From Methylosinus sp. PW1 (GTDB lineage: Bacteria > Pseudomonadota > Alphaproteobacteria > Rhizobiales > Beijerinckiaceae): a stretch of DNA of 64,000 nt. Both the position numbers and the translations under genes were made by a program. The stretch is from positions 248,001-312,000 of the forward strand of contig NZ_JQNK01000009.1 in the NCBI RefSeq assembly GCF_000745215.1. The letters are read 5' to 3'. This document shows, piece by piece, positions 61,317 through 64,000 of the stretch. Numbering within the stretch: position 1 is the stretch's first letter; every line of letters begins with the position of its first letter. Under the pieces are notes generated by a model. It was given only the letters and a program-made list of their open reading frames with translations, had not been told where the DNA came from and ran no database searches.

Positions 61317-62643
61317 GCCGCGGAATAAACACCATATAGGTCTCGTCCGGCTTCAGTCCGGCGAAGCGATGCTCCGATCCCGCCACAGGGACGCGTCGGC
61401 GCAATCCGTCCCAGCCCCACAGCTCCGCGGTGACGGCCCATCCCGGCAAGGGCACGGTCCATCCAGAGCCGGGCGCGTCGGTCCAGCCCTCGAGATCATG
61501 CCAGACAAGCAATCGCCCGGTCGGACCTTCCAGCGTCAGCAGCCCCTTCTCGCGATCGATGGAGATGAAATGCATCGAGCCGGCGAGTTCGATCAGATTG
61601 CGCAGCACGACGGCGCGCGCCTCCGGCCGCCATGGAGCGGCGCCGGCCGCCATTGCGTAGCTCGGCCCCTCGATCGCGCCAGTGTCGCCGAGGTTCCAGG
61701 GCATGGCGAAAACGGTCGCAGGCCTGCGTCCGTCGGCGCCGACCACCGCCATCTCGTCCCAAAAGGCCGTCAGGAACAGCTTGGCGGCGGTCTCTGGCCG
61801 CGCCCAGCCCTCGGATTTCGAGATATTATATTCGGTCGCATAGAAATTAATGTCGCGCGAAAGGCCCATCGCCTTTTTGACGCGATCGAAGCAGCTCTGC
61901 GCCGAGAATTGGCGACCGCGAGTCAGCGGAAACCAACGGAAGTTATAATAAGTGTGCAGATCGACGCCGTCGAGGCGACCATCCTCGAGCAGTGGCGCAA
62001 TGGCCGGGCCATAGCCGCGCAAAGTCGCGTCGCCATGCGAGTTGCAAGTGGCGAAGCCGCCGGGCACGACCTTCAGATCACGATTGACGCTGTGAACGCC
62101 ATCGGCCAGCCCTTCCAGCGCCCGCCGATAATCGTCGCGCGGAATGGTCGCCTGCACATCCGGCTCGTTGATCGCCGTGAAGATGGTCGCGCCCCATCCG
62201 CTCACATGATTGGCCTTCGCCCACTCGCCCCCGGGCTGGAAGCGCCGCGCATAGGCGACGCCAGCGATGAACCAGTCTCGGTAGGAGCCGATCGGCTGCG
62301 GCGGATCGAGAAACTGATAAGAGCCCTCATATTCCAGCAGAATGACCGGCGTTATTCCGCGCTCATAGGCCTCGCGCATGGCGGCGTCGAAATCGCTCGG
62401 CGTCGGCTTGCGGTCGAGCGTGCGCCAACCATAGGAATCCATGCGGCCGAGCGGCGCGCCGACTCCGCGCAGCGCCGCATAGATTTGCGCAGAAGGCGCT
62501 CCGTGCAGATGCGTCACGAGATTTCCGCCGCCGATGCGCATCCGCAACGGCGCATCGGGCTCGAAGAGCCGATCCTCGCAAAAGGCGGCCGATGCGACGA
62601 AAAGCAGAGTCGAGCACGCTAATCTCACGAAGATTTGTGTCAT
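61306..62643 (-). CDS. Secreted glycoside hydrolase (GH39-like)
   Basis: The protein is 445 residues from the ATG at 62643, with a signal peptide (QIFVRLACSTLLFVASAAFC). The (beta/alpha)8 domain has the acid/base Glu160 in TAINEPD and the nucleophile Glu271 in YATEYN, with a DLHTYYNFRW block between, the pattern of clan GH-A families such as GH39. A beta-sandwich C-terminal part follows (AVTAELWGWDGLRRRVP). It may trim or release the exopolysaccharide made by the surrounding genes. It is on the opposite strand to the operon, ending inside one GT gene and starting at the other. Confidence 0.78.
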   Translation of the reverse strand: MTQIFVRLACSTLLFVASAAFCEDRLFEPDAPLRMRIGGGNLVTHLHGAPSAQIYAALRGVGAPLGRMDSYGWRTLDRKPTPSDFDAAMREAYERGITPVILLEYEGSYQFLDPPQPIGSYRDWFIAGVAYARRFQPGGEWAKANHVSGWGATIFTAINEPDVQATIPRDDYRRALEGLADGVHSVNRDLKVVPGGFATCNSHGDATLRGYGPAIAPLLEDGRLDGVDLHTYYNFRWFPLTRGRQFSAQSCFDRVKKAMGLSRDINFYATEYNISKSEGWARPETAAKLFLTAFWDEMAVVGADGRRPATVFAMPWNLGDTGAIEGPSYAMAAGAAPWRPEARAVVLRNLIELAGSMHFISIDREKGLLTLEGPTGRLLVWHDLEGWTDAPGSGWTVPLPGWAVTAELWGWDGLRRRVPVAGSEHRFAGLKPDETYMVFIPRPKL

Positions 62644-63829
62644 GGATTTACCAATGAGCTCACGCAATTCACTCGAAATCGTTCAGGTCGTGCAAGAATT
62701 CAGCCGAGACGGCGGCGTCGAGACTGTCGCCTTCGAGCTCGCGAAAGCCTTCACACGCGCCGGAGCGCGCAATAGCGTCGTCGCCGCGGTCGTCGCAGAC
62801 GACCGCGAGACGGCCTCCGAGATAGAGCTCGTCACGCCATGGCTCTCGCGCGTGCCGACTCGCGGCGCCATGCGCCATATCGGCCGGCTCGTCGTCATGC
62901 CGATATTCACGCTCGCCGCGACGCTGGCCCTTCGGCGCCGCGCGCGGGCGGCGCAGATCATCAGCCATGGCGATTGTCTGCGTGGCGACATTCTCGTCGT
63001 CCACGCCGTGAATGCAGAGAGTCTCGCGCAAAAGCGCGAGGCCGGCGATTGGCGCTGGAGGCTCAATCCCATGCATTATTGGGTCGCGTTGCGGGATCGC
63101 TGGATGATCGGCGGGCTCCGCTACCGCAAATATGTCGCGGTTTCCGCTCGCGTGCGTGAAGAATTGCAATCGCATTACAATGTTCCCGCCGAGCGCATTC
63201 GCATCATCTACAATGGCATCGATCTCCACCGTTTCCAAGCCTCGGAGGAGGCGCGCGCGCAAATTCGCGGCGAATTCGGAATACCGCCCGACGCCCGGCT
63301 GCTGCTGTTCGTCGGACATGAATTTGCGCGCAAGGGCCTCGCGCCGCTTATCGAAGCGCTGGCGCTTCTGGACGACCGCTATTGGCTAGCGGTGGTCGGT
63401 TCCGACAATCCAGCGCGCTACCGAAAGCTCGCCGCGCAGGCCGAAAGCCGCCTCGTCTTTTGCGGCGCGCGGCGCGACGTCGCCGCCTTCTACGCCGCGG
63501 CCGACGCCTTCGCGCTTCCGACCGCCTATGAGACTTTCTCGCTCGTCTGCATGGAGGCGATGGCCGCCGGCCTCCCGGTCTTCGCGACCCGCGTCGGCGG
63601 GATCGAAGACTATTTGCGAGACAGCGTGAACGGCTTCACGATCGAGCGGAACGCCAAAGACATTGCCGAGAAGCTGCGCGCCGCCTTCGAGGATGAGAAC
63701 CGTTTCGCGACATTGCGGGCCGGCGCCCGCTCCACCGCCGAGAGCTTCGGCTGGGACAGCGTCGCGACGAAATATCTCGAATTATTGGAAGAAATGCAAA
63801 AGGAAGAGCCGTCCGCAGCCAAACGATAA
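62642..63829 (+). CDS. GT4-family glycosyltransferase
   Basis: The protein is 395 residues from the ATG at 62642, or 391 from the ATG at 62654. GT-B motifs are VQEFSRDGGVETVAFELAKAF, IIYNGIDLHRFQ, LLLFVGHEFARKGLAPLIEALALL and YETFSLVCMEAMAAGLPVFATRVGGIEDYL (E-x7-E). It is divergent from the glycosidase gene, and the first possible start shares its CATG with the glycosidase start, so there is no intergenic promoter space. It probably belongs to the same polysaccharide locus. The window ends soon after. Confidence 0.88.
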   Translation: MDLPMSSRNSLEIVQVVQEFSRDGGVETVAFELAKAFTRAGARNSVVAAVVADDRETASEIELVTPWLSRVPTRGAMRHIGRLVVMPIFTLAATLALRRRARAAQIISHGDCLRGDILVVHAVNAESLAQKREAGDWRWRLNPMHYWVALRDRWMIGGLRYRKYVAVSARVREELQSHYNVPAERIRIIYNGIDLHRFQASEEARAQIRGEFGIPPDARLLLFVGHEFARKGLAPLIEALALLDDRYWLAVVGSDNPARYRKLAAQAESRLVFCGARRDVAAFYAAADAFALPTAYETFSLVCMEAMAAGLPVFATRVGGIEDYLRDSVNGFTIERNAKDIAEKLRAAFEDENRFATLRAGARSTAESFGWDSVATKYLELLEEMQKEEPSAAKR

Positions 63830-64000
63830 CTTCCTCGCGAGGCTGGCTCGGCGCAGAACTACACGAATAAGCAACAAACATTCCGCATTGCGCGCGCGAA
63901 CAACAGTCGAACTCGCAGAATTTGCGCTTGGTAAATCATTCAGCGCGAGCTAGACAACAAAGATGCGGAAAGGTGGACGGCCGTTATGCGGAAGTGGTTG
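63830..64000. other. Window edge after the last glycosyltransferase
   Basis: No complete gene is seen. An ATG at 63986 is preceded by AGGTGG and could open a further plus-strand gene that runs off the window, but only five codons are present. An ATG at 63963 in another frame is also possible. Confidence 0.25.

Overview
The window is high-GC, gene-dense DNA from an alphaproteobacterium, most likely a type II (serine-cycle) methanotroph of the Methylosinus/Methylocystis group. The main evidence is a full-length particulate methane monooxygenase subunit C gene (pmoC, 44083-44862) with its metal ligands intact. Supporting evidence is an NAD-dependent fds-type formate dehydrogenase operon, PEP carboxylase, two tandem phasins, a rhizobial-type Irr regulator and a PleC/DivJ/PdhS-like histidine kinase. 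Genus assignment is inference.

Layout. 0.2-3.2 kb: a minus-strand operon of an Fcy1-like deaminase and the three 5-oxoprolinase subunits (pxpABC). 3.2-6 kb: a large soluble PAS histidine kinase. 6.4-7.6 kb: two phasins behind a perfect 17-bp dyad. 7.6-10.8 kb: aroE, bioB, a membrane protein and a NYN-domain protein. 11.1-17.1 kb: ppc and a beta-helix autotransporter. 17-20.2 kb: a Ser-rich four-repeat protein, then divergent galE and galU (UDP-sugar supply). 20.3-23.8 kb: a DUF4160 / DUF2442-HTH gene pair with its own dyad, irr, a lytic transglycosylase and a membrane-anchored cyclic-nucleotide-binding protein. 23.9-31.1 kb: the formate dehydrogenase operon fdsG-fdsB-fdsA-fdhD-fdsD and a LysR regulator. 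31.3-36.8 kb: a DUF4214-like small protein, an acyltransferase, an archaeal/eukaryotic-type ProRS, an Xre-RES toxin-antitoxin pair with a clear operator, and two tandem secreted TonB-C-like paralogues. 37-43.9 kb: a DD-carboxypeptidase with a Lys/Ala/Pro tail, a COG0523 metallochaperone GTPase, a flavin-binding protein, kup, a comF-like gene, grxC and a DUF1178 protein.

44-51.8 kb is a metal/stress-flavoured block. It holds a solitary pmoC without pmoA or pmoB, an AI-2E-family permease, a membrane protein, a broken universal stress protein gene and an SmbP-like His-rich secreted protein. It ends with a 1225-residue protein that joins a complete P-type cation ATPase in frame to an extra transmembrane helix and a whole HlyD/membrane-fusion-type periplasmic adaptor. 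I consider this fusion the most unusual object in the window.

52.07 kb is tRNA-Phe(GAA). 52.8-63.8 kb is an exopolysaccharide locus: GT4 - Wzc/ExoP-like co-polymerase/kinase - Wzy/ligase-like - MurJ/Wzx-like flippase - NodB-type deacetylase - GT4, an opposed secreted GH39-like glycosidase, and a third GT4. Most of its genes overlap by a few bases, which implies translational coupling. galE and galU elsewhere in the window could feed it with UDP-sugars.

All calls come from reading the sequence and translations. No database search was run. Family names rest on motifs and remembered family signatures.
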